Part shown: piece after piece, positions 20,807 through 32,521 of the stretch
How the letters are laid out: each line of letters opens with the position of its first letter
Position numbering within the stretch: the first letter of the stretch is position 1
Assembly: GCA_030765055.1 (NCBI GenBank)
Contig: CM060955.1
Coordinates: 159,880,243 to 159,944,242 of the forward strand
Direction: 5' to 3'
DNA length: 64,000 nucleotides
Origin: Mantis religiosa
Lineage: Eukaryota > Arthropoda > Insecta > Mantodea > Mantidae
Notes under the pieces: generated by a model
The model's input: only the letters and a program-made list of their open reading frames with translations
Database searches by the model: none
Told to the model about the DNA's origin: nothing
Program-made: the position numbers and the translations under genes

Positions 20807-21060
20807 TCTCTGAAGGATGTGGCCACTCGCTAAGTTTCGGGACTTCTTCTGTTAGTGTCGATTTTTCATTTTTGAATTTATGCATCTCTAGTACTTCCTG
20901 AATCTTTATATTTATTGGTTTGATTGCTGCCAAAACACAGGACGCTTCGTATGACACAGTTCTATATGCTTTGGCAATTGTTATGTTCATTAGTCTTTGT
21001 AATTGTTGTTTTAAGTGGCTGGGATCAGAGATAGACAAAGCTATATATCGTATAGCTTGA
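20807..21060 (-). pseudogene. R1-like LINE, end of reverse transcriptase
   Basis: The minus strand reads HLKQQLQRLMNITIAKAYRT, VSYEASCVLAAIKPINIKIQ and EVPKLSEWPHPSE, the well-known 'QRxxxxxIxKAYRTxSxEAxxVLAGxxPxxxxI' thumb region of R1-clade reverse transcriptase and the linker to RNase H. It is continuous with 19757 and below once the insertion is removed. The LINE is 5'-truncated at about 21060. Confidence 0.75.
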
Positions 21061-21900
21061 ATTTAATTTGTATTTCGTTGTCACCATGGACACGCCATTA
21101 TTTGAGTTGCAAAGAGTCCAGGAGGGGGAACTTGCCAGCTCAGAGAGGGACAGTGAGATAGCTCCCTGTTCCCTTTCTTTCAATGCCCTCACTCTTTGTC
21201 ACGTGAGTTGGGGCAGTGCTACTGCGCAAATTGCACTCGCCCGCCTTCGTGTGTTCCCCCAACCATAGCAGATTCATTCAGTGATACTCAACAAAATGCC
21301 TTTCATGTACACACATGAAGAATTGTGAATGCCGCTACTTAGTCATAAATAATAATTATAAGCACAGTACCTAGTCATAAATAATTTCAGTTTACAGAGT
21401 TAACCTTCATAGAAGAAGCCTTCACATATAAATATTTACATTCATTAGTATAAGGTACAAAAACGTTGACAAAATTTTTTTTCACGCTTCAGGAAACCTT
21501 GTGTTAAAGCCTTGCACATATATTTGCGGGACACCTATGTTGTCGACGTCCTCCAATATTTTATCCTAGTCTACTTATAAACGGAAAATTTTGTGGATCG
21601 TAACCCGTCAGCTCCGGGTAATGAGTTTACAGAACTTCTCCCTTCACTGCAAAAGGTGAAGGTGAAACCTAATGTTAGGTATTTGGACTGTTCGGGGGAT
21701 CCATCTCAACCAGTAACTAAAGCTTCATTATCTTCTTAGAAAATAAATATGTTATTTGTAAGTTGATGTGCAAATTTCCTTACCTACGTATTACTTTTTC
21801 TATTTCGTTCTACAAGCAAAGGTAATAGCGAGAGACTCTTTCAGATCCTAACATTCAACAACACCACGTAATCCGAAGGATATTGATCACACAAAGAATA
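21061..21900. other. No gene recognised
   Basis: A GC-richer patch at 21060-21270 has a 66-codon open frame without recognisable domain. The rest is AT-rich and featureless. Confidence 0.35.
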
Positions 21901-21908
21901 AACGTGTT

Positions 21909-24900
21909 CCCGCCTATGTAGCATTAGTGGTAGCGTGCGTGCCTTACAGACAAGAGGTCCCGAGTTAGAATCTCTGTTAGCGTTACCTGATTAATATTTT
22001 CTCCGGGCTCTCCCTTTCCTGAAAGATGAATGTCTGGTAACTCTAAGCTCTATGTACCTTGTACTAACTTGAACATCATTTCATTCATTGTCCGATATGA
22101 CTTAACGTTGGAGGTTTTCTCTTATCTCGAAAGATGAATGTCTGGTAACTATAAGCTCTATGTACCCTGTACTCATTTGAACATCATTTCATTCATCGTC
22201 CAATATGACTTAACGTTGGAGGTTTTCTCTTATCTCGAAAGATGAATGTCTGGTAACTCTAAGCTCTCTGTACCCTGTACTCAATTGAACATCATTTCAT
22301 TCATCGTCCGATATGACTTAACGTTGGAGGTTTTCTCTTATCCTGAAAGATGAATGTCTGGTAACTCTAAGCTCTATGTACCTTGTACTAACTTGAACAT
22401 CATTTCATTCATCGTCCGATACGACTTAACGTTGGAGGTTTTCCCTTATCCTGAAAGATGAATGTCTGGTAACTCTAAGCTCTATGTACCCTGTACTCAA
22501 TTGAACATCATTTCATTCATCGTCCGATATGACTTAACGTTGGAGGTTTTCCCTTATCCTGAAAGATGAATGTCTGGTAACTCTAAGCTCTATGTACCCT
22601 GTACTCATTTGAACATCATTTCATTCATCATCCGATATGACTTAACGTTGGAGGTTTTCCCTTATCCTGAAAGATGAATGTCTGGTAACTCTAAGCTCTA
22701 TGTACCCTGTACTCAATTGAACATCATTTCATTCATCGTCCGATATGACTTAACGTTGGAGGTTTTCCCTTATCCTGAAAGATGAATGTCTGGTAACTCT
22801 AAGCTCTATGTACCCTGTACTCAATTGAACATCATTTCATTCATCGTCCGATATGTCTTAACGTTGGAGGTTTTCCCTTATCCTGAAAGATGAATGTCTG
22901 GTAACTCTAAGCTCTATGTAACCTGTACTCATTTGAACATCATTTCATTCATCGTCCGATATGACTTAACGTTGGAGGTTTTCCCTTATCCTGAAAGATG
23001 AATGTCTGGTAACTCTAAGCTCTATGTACCCTGTACTCAATTGAACATCATTTCATTCATCGTCCGATATGTCTTAACGTTGGAGGTTTTCCCTTATCCT
23101 GAAAGATGAATGTCTGGTAACTCTAAGCTGTATGTACCCTGTACTCATTTGAACATCATTTCATTCATCGTCCGATATGACTTAACGTTGGAGGTTTAGC
23201 CTTATCCTGAAAGATGAATGTCTGGTAACTCTAAGCTCTATGTATCCTGTACTCATATGAACATCATTTCATTCATCGTCCGATATGACTTAACGTTGGA
23301 GGTTTTCTCTTATCCTGAAAGATGAATGTCTGGTAACTCTAAGCTCTATGTACCCTGTACTCATTTGAACATCATTTCATTCATCGTCCGATATGACTTA
23401 ACGTTGGAGGTTTTCTCTTATCCTGAAAGATGAATGTCTGGTAGCTCTAAGCTCTATGTACCCTGTACTCATTTGAACATCATTTCATTCATCGTCCGAT
23501 ATGAATTAACGTTGGAGGTTTTCTCTTATCCTGAAAGATGAATGTCTGGTAACTCTAAGCTCTATGTACCCTGTACTCATTTGAACAGCATATCATTCAT
23601 CGTCCGATATGACTTAACGTTGGAGGTTTTCTCTTATCCTGAAAGATGAATGTCTGGTAGCTCTAAGCTCTATGTACCCTGTACTCATTTGAACATCATT
23701 TCATTCATCGTCCGATATGACTTAACGTTGGAGGTTTTCTCTTATCCTGAAAGATGAATGTCTGGTAACTCTAAGTTCTATGTACCCTGTACTCATTTGT
23801 ACATCATTTCATTCATCGTCCGATCTGACTTAACGTTGGAGGTTTTCTCTTATCCTGAAAGATGAATGTCTGGTAGCTCTTAAGCTCTATGTACCTTGTA
23901 CTCATATGAACATCATTTCATTCATCGTCCGATATGACTTAACGTTGGAGGTTTTCTCTTATCCTGAAAGATGAATGTCTGGTAACTCTAAGCTCTATGT
24001 ACCCTGTACTCATTTGTACATCATTTCATTCATCGTCCGATATGACTTAACGTTGGAGGTTTTCTCTTATCCTGAAAGACGAATGTCTGGTAGCTCTTAA
24101 GCTCTATGTACCTTGTACTCATATGAACAGCATATCATTCATCGTCCGATATGACTTAACGTTGGAGGTTTTCTCTTATCCTGAAAGATGAATGTCTGGT
24201 AACTCTAAGCTCTATGTACCCTGTACTCATTTGTACATCATTTCATTCATCGTCCGATCTGACTTAACGTTGGAGGTTTTCTCTTATCCTGAAAGATGAA
24301 TGTCTGGTAGCTCTTAAGCTCTATGTACCTTGTACTCATATGAACATCATTTCATTCATCGTCCGATATGACTTAACGTTGGAGGTTTTCTCTTATACTG
24401 AAAGATGAATGTCTGGTAACTCTAAGCTCTATGTACCCTGTACTCATTTGAACAGCATATCATTCGTCGTCCGATATGACTTAACGTTGGAGGTTTTCTC
24501 TTATCCTGAAAGATGAATGTCTGGTAGCTCTAAGCTCTATGTACCCTGTACTCATTTGTACATCATTTCATTCATCGTCCGATATGACTTAACGTTAGAA
24601 GTTTTCTCTTATCCTGAAAAATGAATGTCTGGTAACTCTAAGCTCTCTGTACCCTGTACTCATTTACACATCATTTCATTCATCGTCCGATATGACTTAA
24701 CGTTGGAGGTTTTCTCTTATCCTGAAAGATGAATGTCTGGTAACTCTAAGCTCTATGTACCCTGTACTCATTTGAACATCATTTCATTCATCGTCCGATA
24801 TGACTTAACGTTGGAGGTTTTCTCTTATCCTGAAAGATGAATGTCTGGTAACTCTAAGCTCTATGTACCCTGTACTCATTTGAACAGCATTTCATACATC

Positions 24901-26010
24901 GTCCGATATGACTTAACGTTGGAGGTTTTCTCTTATCCTGAAAGATGAATGTCTGGTAACTCTAAGCTCTATGTACCCTGTACTCATTTGTACATCATTT
25001 CATTCATCGTCCGATATGACTTAACGTTGGAGGTTTTCTCTTATCCTGAAAGATGAATGTCTGGTAACTCTAAGCTCTATGTTTCCTGTACTCATTTGAA
25101 CATCATTTCATCCATCGTCCGATATGACTTAACGTTGGAGGTTTTCTCTTATCCTGAAAGATGAATGTCTAGTAACACTAAGCTCTATGTACCCTGTACA
25201 CATTTGAACATCATTTCATCCATCGTCCGATATGACTTAACGTTGGAGGTTTTCTCTTATCCTGAAAGATGAATGTCTAGTAACACTAAGCTCTATGTAC
25301 CCTGTACTCATTTGAACATCATTTCATTCATCGTCCGATATGACCTAACGTTGGAGGTTTACCCACATCCTGAAAGATGAATGTCTGGTAACACTAAGCT
25401 CTGTGTACCCTGTACTCGTTTGAACATCATTTCATTCATCGTCCGATATGACTTAACGTTGGAGGTTTTCTCTTATCCTGAAAGATGAATGTCTGGTAAC
25501 TCTAAGCTCTATGTACCCTGTACTCATTTGAACATCATTTCATCCATCGTCCGATATGACTTAACGGTGGAGGTTTTCTCTTATCCTGAAAGATGAATGT
25601 CTAGTAACTCTAAGCTCTATGTACCCTGTACTCATTTGAACATCATTTCATTCATCGTCCGATATGACCTAACGTTGGAGGTTTTCTCTTATCCTGAAAG
25701 ATGAATATCTGGTAACTCTAAGCTCTAGGTTTCCTGTACTCATTTGAACATCATTTCATCCATCGTCCGATATGACTTAACGTTGGAGGTTTTCTCTTAT
25801 CCTGAAAGATGAATGTCTGGTAACTCTAAGCTCTATTTACCCTGTACTCATTTCAACATCATTTCATTCATCGTCCGATATGACTTAACGTTGGAGGTTT
25901 TCTCTTATCCTGAAAGATGAATGTCTGGTAACTCTAAGCTCTATGTACCCTGCACTCATTTGAAGACCATTGATTCATCGTCCGATATGGGTTAACGTTG
26001 GAGGACGCAA
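21909..26010 (+). mobile_element. Family A SINE expanded to about 4.1 kb
   Basis: The left end is a SINE A head (gtagcattagtggtagcgtg, then aagaggtcccgagt in the B-box region) and the right end is the normal SINE A terminus gttggaggacgcaaatta. Between them the body segment is repeated 37 times. An ordinary member of the family has one body segment in about 230 bp (compare 201-425 and 12180-12419). No clear target-site duplication was found. Confidence 0.85.
22021..25990 (+). repeat. Tandem array, 108-bp monomer, 37 copies, from SINE A body
   Basis: The anchor gatgaatg recurs every 108 bp (for example 22132 and 22240) from 22025 to 25916. Each monomer runs through tggtaactctaagctctatg, a variable gtactcatttgaacatc segment, cattcatcgtccgatatgac and ttaacgttggaggttttc. 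Monomers differ by a few substitutions. A subset with an extra T (ctcttaagctc) recurs at 23873, 24091 and 24308, a local two-monomer higher-order period of about 217 bp. No long open frame is conserved. Confidence 0.95.
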
Positions 26011-26189
26011 ATTAATTAATTATTAATAACGGCTCTAAAGTGTTTGGGAATGTGCGCTGAAGTCCTTTTCATTCTGGGCGACTTTTGTAGAACCAGTAAA
26101 CTCTAAGAGATATGTAAAATCTTACTATATAAAGCTGTAGATTTCCTTAAAATGTAATTTATGTGAACTACATGTTGTGAAATTAACCT

Positions 26190-26960
26190 TCTTCTTCTTC
26201 CTCCTCCTCTTTTCATCTATTTGGCGATTTGTCTCAAGTTCTCCTTAACTTTGGTCTTCCTTTAGAAGTTCTTCCTTCAGGTTTGTATTCTGGCATACTT
26301 TTTGGTAGCTTACTTGTATCCATGGTCTCTCCATTTCTGTTTATTATTCTTCTTTGATATCTTCTATAGGACTAACCTCATTTGTTAATCTATCAGATCT
26401 CATTATTCCATTAAGTGCTATAATAAATTAATCTCAGGTGCTTGAATATGACTTTTATCTTTTTGTTTTAAAACCCAACTTTCACTTCCATACAATATTA
26501 CTGGGGCATCCATAACTTTAATACATTAAAGTTGTGTTTCTTTCCACCATATGTTGGTACTTGTAAATATTATGGCGTAAATATATAACTTATAACACAT
26601 ATAAGATAATTACAATTTTGTACCTCTTTGTTTATTTGATATTTTACTACTATTTGCATACCTACTGGCTGATTTATTGAAAATGCCATCACTTGCATTT
26701 TATTTGCTGAAATATTTGGTTGATACGCTTCTAATATCTTATCCAATGTATACATGGCCTTCTGCAAATTATTGTCAGTTTTTCCTATTATACAAAGATG
26801 TCTGCATATAGTAATGCAGTGATGTTCTGATCTAAGTGTATTCAGGTTACTTTACAATGTTTTTGTGGCATCGTCAGCATATATGCTGAAAAGAGTCGGT
26901 GTTAAACTGTATCTCTATCTTATATTTTTATTTACTAAAACAAGGTTTATTGATACAATG
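26190..26960 (-). pseudogene. LINE relic, reverse transcriptase palm to C-terminus
   Basis: The minus strand gives LTPTLFSIYADDATKTL (catalytic YADD box), then LQKAMYTLDKILEAYQPNIS, ANKMQVMAFSI and VMDAPVILYGSESWVLKQKD. Order and motifs match the LINE relic at 2062-2530, and the downstream end (cttcttcttcttcctcctcc at 26191) is again a GAA/GGA-rich tail on the minus strand. Many stops are present. Confidence 0.65.
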
Positions 26961-28060
26961 ATTTTGTTATAATATTAATTCTGTATAGTTATGTGAAATG
27001 AATAAAATTTTAAAATATATTTTGATGGCCTGAATTTTGAAATATCTATGCTCTTTTCTTTTGACTTTTATTTTCTATATCCTAGTGTTGCAAACAGAAT
27101 GGAATTTCAAAGCCAGCACATCGACCGACTAATGTAATTTCCTATTCCTCTTATACCTTTTACGAAATGTATATTATGTAAAACATTTATCTTGATTAAC
27201 ATAAAGTGGAGAAGGGTTTTTAAGAACAGGTATTTCATGCAAGAGTGAGTCCATTCAAACTTTTCTTCCGTATCTTGTAATTGTTCGTTATAAGTTGGCA
27301 GTTCTATAAAACGTATGATGTGTTAGTCACTGAAGGCAGTTTACAAATCGACACCTCGAGCATGTCCTGATGTCCCCTAAAATAAAGTGAAAGTCGATCG
27401 GCCATATGTAAGGGGTGTGTGTGTACCTTGAACTTCGCATTTTTAAACGTAAGGACGGAGTGCAGACACGTGCAAAGGACAGTCTGTGTTAATTACTACC
27501 TTGAACTGTGTTATTTCTCACCCATAAATCATCTGTACAGAGAGTTTAAGCCCTGGACGTACGTCTTGCACAAATACATAAGCTCAGTGGCGTACTTCCA
27601 AGAATGCATTCTAGAATAATGATGCATATGTACACGTACAGTTTAGCTGAAGATTGAGAAACAACCCACGATCTAAAAGCGAATTATGTTCCATAAGAAG
27701 TGCTCGTCGCGCTGCACTTCAGAATTGTTTGGAAACATCGATACCTGTGAAATGGATGAAGTTCATTACGTGTAAATAATATATCTCATGTACATACTGT
27801 AGTCCTGTAACGTCTTGAATGATTATCTCATACGATATTTGTTCAATCAGTTTTTTTCTATCCTCCTCACCCCTATTATTAGCTGCTGCCTGACCTTTAA
27901 GATGTGAATCTGTGAACACCAATTAGAATGAGTGAGACTGAATCGAGTTCTGGATTCAGATTCCAGGTTGCGTTCAGGACAAACGCAAACGAAAACATTG
28001 CATTATTCCCAGAAGTATTCCAATAAATATTATAAATCCATACAAAGCATGGGCCCGCCC
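26961..28060. other. No gene recognised
   Basis: AT-rich intronic sequence. Short open frames at 27419-27619 (+) and 27719-27922 (-) show no motifs. Confidence 0.4.
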
Positions 28061-28061
28061 C

Positions 28062-28510
28062 TTGTGTCTACCTAACATTCAGGTAACCCCGAGTTCTAAT
28101 GTCTGTCAGGGTGAGTTATCTGGATAAGATACTTTCCCAGAGTTTTCCATTATCCTGAAAGATGAATGTCTAAGCAATATAGTCCACCCTCCTTGGTAGC
28201 GTAGATGGTAGCATGTCTGACTCACGTTCAAGAGGTCCCGACTTCGAATCTCGCTGAGGGTTAGTTACATGGATAAGGCTTTACCCGGGGTTTCCCTTAT
28301 CCTAAAGACTAATGTCGGATAACTCTAAGCTCCATGGACTCTGGACTCATTTGAGCATAATTTCACCCAATTCATTCACCGTCCGATATAACTTAACGTT
28401 GGAGGACATAAATTACACAAAAAACCTATATGGACTCTGAGAGCCCATTTCAGTATCATTTCGTTCATCGTCCTATATGACTGAACTTTGGAGGACGTTA
28501 GTTAGAAAAA
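28062..28510 (+). mobile_element. Two nested family A SINEs
   Basis: A partial SINE A (28062-28175, up to gatgaatgtctaagc) stops and a full-length one begins with ccctccttggtagcgtagat at 28188. The latter ends ggaggacataaattacac near 28425, after which the tail of the first resumes (tatggactctgagagcccat to ggaggacgttagttag). The younger SINE therefore inserted into the older one. Confidence 0.75.
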
Positions 28511-28641
28511 AGCGAATAATGTTCCTTTAGTGCATATCAACGAGTTGGTGAATATTCAAAATTATAGATTATGTCATGTGAGGGTATTTAAATGCTTGAA
28601 ACTCGGTTGGATTATGATACTATAAGGTTCAAAGTATTTTA

Positions 28642-30063
28642 CACTCCTGGAAATGGAAATAAGAACACATTGACGCCGGTGTGTCAGACCCACCATACTT
28701 GCTCCGGATACTGCGAGAGGGCTGTACAAGCAATGATCACACGCACGGCACAGCGGACAAACCAGGAGCCGCTGTGCTGGCCGTCGAATGGCGCTAGCTG
28801 TGCAGCGTTTGGGCACCGCCGCCGTCAGTATCAGCCAGTTTGCCGTGGCATACGGAGCTCAATCGCAGTCTTTAACACTAGTAGACCGCGGCGACAGCGT
28901 GGACGTGAACCGTATGTGCAGTTGACGGACTTTGAGCGAGGGCGTATAGTGGGCATGCGGGAGGCCGGGTGGACGTACCGCCGAATTGCTCAACACGTGG
29001 GGCGTGAGGTCTCCACAGTACATCGATGTTGTCGCCAGTGGTCGGCGGAAGGTGCACGTACCCGTCGACCTGGGACCGGACCGCAGCGACGCACGGATGC
29101 ACGCCAAGACCGTCGGATCCTTCGCAGTGCCGTAGGGGACCGCACCGCCACTTCCCAGCAAATTAGGGACACTGTTGCTCCTGGGGTATCGGCGAGGACC
29201 ATTCGCAACCGTCTCCATGAAGCTGGGCTACGGTCCCGCGCACCGTTAGGCCGTCTTCCGCTCACGCCCCAACATCGTGCAGCCCGCCTCCAGTGGTGTC
29301 ACGACAGGCGTGAATGGAGGGACGAATGGGGACGTGTCGTCTTCAGCGATGAAAGTCGCTTCTGCCTTGGTGCCAATGATGGTCGTATGCGTGTTTGGCG
29401 CCGTGCAGGTGAGCGCCACAATCAGGACTGCATACGGCCGACGCACTCAGGGCCAACATCCGGCATCATGGTGTGGGGAGCGATCTCCTACACTGCCCCT
29501 ACACCTCTGGTGATCGTTGAGGGGACACTGAATAGTGCACGGTACATCCAAACCGTCATCGAACCCATCGTTCTACCATTTCTAGACCGGCAAGGGAACT
29601 TGCTGTTCCAACAGAACAGTGCACGTCCGCATGTATCCCATGCCACCCAACGTGCTCTAGAAGGTGTAAGTCAACTAACCTGGTCAGCAAGATCTCCGGA
29701 TCTGTCCCCCATTGAGCATGTTTGGGACTGGATGAAACGTCGTCTCACGCGGTCTGCACGTCCAGCACGAACGCTGGTCTAACTGAGGCGCCAGATGGAA
29801 ATGGCATGGCAAGCCGTTCCACAGGACTACATCCAGCATCTCTACGATCGTCTCCATGGGAGAATAGCAGCCTGCATTGTTGCGAAAGGTGGATATACAC
29901 GGTACTAGTGCCGACATTGTGCATGCTCTGTTGCCTGTGTCTGTGTGCCTATGTTTCTGTCATTGTGATCATGTGATGTATCTGACCCCAGGAATGTGTC
30001 AATAAAGTTTCCCCTTCCTGGGACAATGAATTCATGGTGTTCTTATTTCAATTTCCAGGAGTG
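28642..30063 (+). mobile_element. Tc1-like transposon, nearly intact
   Basis: TA flanks at 28640-28641 and 30064-30065. Inverted ends: cactcctggaaatggaaata and the reverse complement of ttatttcaatttccaggagtg, continuing inward to aagaacac(a/c). The 1422-bp element is GC-richer than its surroundings, with one long transposase frame. The clean ends and few mutations point to a recent arrival. It lies in the large ABCG intron in the same orientation. Confidence 0.92.
28885..29911 (+). pseudogene. Tc1-like transposase with one nonsense and one catalytic change
   Basis: The recognisable protein begins near RQRGREPYVQLTDFERGRIV (no ATG at that point), with two helix-turn-helix motifs (IVGMREAGWTYRRIAQHVGR and SQQIRDTVAPGVSARTIRNR). 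The catalytic domain follows: first Asp in VVFSDESRF, then MVWGAISY. The second position reads LLFQQNSARPHVSH, where the expected Asp (QQDNARPH) is Asn. The catalytic Glu is present in SPDLSPIEHVWDWMKRRL. A TAA at 29780-29782 stops the frame after RPARTLV. The normal C-terminus LRRQMEMAWQAVPQDYIQHL continues in the same frame to about 29909. The frame extends upstream to 28592 but those residues are not transposase-like. The copy is inactive. Confidence 0.9.
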
Positions 30064-30065
30064 TA

Positions 30066-31000
30066 TTAGCTAAAAAAAATTCACATATTTTTATCCAATT
30101 TCGGTGCTGCATTCCCTTAAGTGTATACGTGTGTTTGTTTCATTTCACCAGAAATAAACAAACAGCACCAACAGGTGTCTTGAAACATAAACATTATATT
30201 TAAGTTCATCATTTTCCAAACTGACACGAAGATTTTCTAAAACATCCCCCCTTCTTTTAATACGCTTTAGATGGAAAACTATTCAGTTAGTTTGTATTTT
30301 GTCAAATATCGTTCTAGCAATTTTGATTAAAATTCTGTAAGTTTAAGACCTATAAAGTGGATATCTTAAATTTCAAGCCCTTTCCAATTGAATTCCTTTT
30401 GTGTATACCGTCAAAATCATAAGAGAGAGGCAAAAGATGCATTCCTACAAACAAATCTGGATTTATTTAGTAGTATCAGCTATTTCATTATAATTAATCT
30501 GCATTCTTCAACACTTTGTAACATTTTTCAAAATAATGTTGCCATTCTCTTGCTTCTCTCTATGGTATGGAAATACGAGTATAGAATTTCAAGGACAGCA
30601 AATATTATATACGTATCTCGTTTGTACCTACAAAAATGTGCAATGTAATTAATTCTACCAACGATAATCTCCATTAATAACGAAGTAGATAGTTGGTAGA
30701 GAAGAACAGTAGGATAGGGAAAGTCACTGAATGTAGTACATTAATTTTGTTCAAGTGAAAAGTCAGTATTTGTTATTTTTTCGTGATCATGCAAGGAGCA
30801 AGGCTTTCGCTAGGTGTATTCTTATACATAGTGTCGCGAGCATTGTTGCGGCCGGGCGCACAAAGGGACAAATAGTGTAGCGCGGAGATAAAAGACTTGT
30901 CGAAACAGATAAACTTAGATGACTAGAAGGTTCAGGTTTCGTCTGCTGCCCTCTTAGAGAACATTCCACAAATGTCTTAGTTATATGAGTAGAGGTATGA
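30066..31000. other. No gene recognised
   Basis: AT-rich intronic sequence with an 86-codon frame at 30388-30648 (+) lacking motifs. Confidence 0.4.
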
Positions 31001-31905
31001 GGGCTGTTCAATAAAAAAGATCATAATTTTTTACGGTCATAATTTTTCGCACTAAAATTCAATATTACTATATTCTGTTAGCTTAATGTGAAACAAACAA
31101 GCCATAGTAAGTTTCATTGTCAGTATTCCTGGTTCCCGTCTGTGTGAACCAGGCAAGTTCAGACATGTTCAGTATCGCCTACCGCTGCAATGGAGGTAAC
31201 ATGCAGTTAAAGTTGATGTTAGAGGAAGATCCGGAGTTTCTTTCAAACCTAATCACTGCTGATGAAACTTGGCAACATCATTTTGATCCTGAGAGCAAAC
31301 AGTAAAGCTCTGTATGGAAATCTCCTTCATCGCCAACCCCAAAACAGCAGAAGTGGTTGCTTCTGCTGGGAAAGTTATGGTCGCCTCATTCTTTGATATT
31401 TATGGAATGGTTTATCAGCATGTTGTACCTGCACATACATCAGTCACTGGACAATACTATAGGGATGTTCTTAAAACATTACAAGTCTATATCAGGCGCA
31501 AAAGACCACATTTCCATGAAGCAGGCTGGAGGCTGCACCACGATAATGCGCGGCCACATATTGTCAATGCTGTTACTGAATATCTTGCAGAAATCAACGT
31601 GCAGTGCATTCCTTACCCTCCCTATAGTCCGTATTTAGCCCCATGTGACTTTTTTCTATTCCCTAACTTGAAGAAACGCCTTCGTGGGAGGTATTATCCA
31701 TCATCAGAAGCAGTGATGAAGGCTGCGGAGGCGATTTTGAAGGATCTGTCAAAAATGGTTTCCAGCATGTCTTTGAAGACTGGCAGAAACGCTAGGATAA
31801 TTGCATCCATTCAGGGGAGACTATTTTGAGGACCATCAAAATTATGAGGATGAGTAAAGGTACGTTGTCAAAAAAATTGTGATCATTCTTTATTGAACAG
31901 CCCTA
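31000..31905 (+). mobile_element. mariner deletion derivative, copy 2, with transposase pseudogene
   Basis: Ends: agggctgttcaataaaaaa and the reverse complement of tttattgaacagccct. Coding starts after the same N-terminal deletion as in copy 1 (FSIAYRCNGGNMQLKLMLEE). It carries ITADETWQHHFDPESKQ (first Asp), a TAA at 31303-31305, and a one-base deletion near 31340. It then reads EAGWRLHHDNARPHIVNAVT (second Asp) and PPYSPYLAPCDFFLFPNLKK (third Asp), with 34 residues between the second and third Asp, the mariner DD34D spacing. All three catalytic Asp codons remain, but the frame is broken and the DNA-binding domain is missing. Confidence 0.9.
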
Positions 31906-32209
31906 TGTATAAGGAAGCCGAACTCGCCAGAAGAGGAAGTCGAAATGGAACTTGATAATCGTGTGCGTACAGCTGTGTTTTGAAAGTGAAATCTTTTGTT
32001 TGTGGGTGTGATCGACGATCTTGCAGATTGTATTTGTGTATGTTACGTAACTCTGATACTATAAGGGTTGACCAAAGTGTATTTCTATGAAATTAAAGGA
32101 GAATTTGAATTTCCGCAAACTCGACGTTTAATTCTTCGAACCCACAAAGTCACAATATTATGTGTGCTGAGCTCAAAATACTGGTCTTGTTTTTTCCTCT
32201 TTGTTACAG

Positions 32210-32381
32210 CTCAGTGCCATCGTTCTTCAAGTGGCTTAGTTACTTATCTTGGTTCAAGTATGGTAACGAAGCTCTTCTCATCAACCAATGGGCGGGCGTG
32301 GATGAAATTGCCTGTACTCATTCCAACACCACATGTCCTAAGAATGGTCACGTGGTTCTAGAAGCCCTGGATTTCAGTGAG
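32210..32381 (+). CDS. ABC transporter subfamily G (white/scarlet type), internal exon
   Basis: The acceptor ttttttcctctttgttacag precedes it and the donor gtaagac follows. It completes the Ser codon from the previous exon and reads SVPSFFKWL, SYLSWFKYGNEALLINQW, AGVDEIACTHSNTTCPKNG and HVVLEALDFSE. The Cys pair in this loop is typical of the last extracellular loop of insect white/scarlet proteins. The exon ends in phase 0 and joins AAA GAT TTC at 40897. There are no stops or shifts. Confidence 0.93.
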
Positions 32382-32521
32382 GTAAGACATAACAAAAGCA
32401 TAAGCTTGTGCCATCATTTTCCTAGCAAGAAATTTATGATTTAAGATTACCTCATATTACTCATAGTAAAATCTCCTGAGAGTTCGATACTGTTGAAGTC
32501 TCGAGCCAGCTCCTGGTAATA

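Larger units (their letters stand above)
8074..32209 (+). other. Intron of the ABCG gene, about 24.1 kb, filled with transposons
   Basis: It is bounded by the donor gtatgtt and the acceptor ttgttacag, and the flanking exons join in phase (AAC AAC AG|C TCA). It contains the IS630/Tc1-like copies, mariners, Penelope and LINE pieces, the 4-kb SINE-derived array and the Tc1 element listed separately. The intron is inferred from protein continuity, not from a transcript. Confidence 0.8.

Noticed and set aside
28592..28880. N-terminal 96 residues of the long frame over the Tc1 element as part of the transposase
   Set aside because: They cover the terminal repeat and leader of the element and even sequence outside it; transposase similarity begins only near RGREPYVQLTDF.
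28859..29446. Minus-strand open frames of 66 to 119 codons across the Tc1 transposase
   Set aside because: Antisense frames of a GC-rich coding region.
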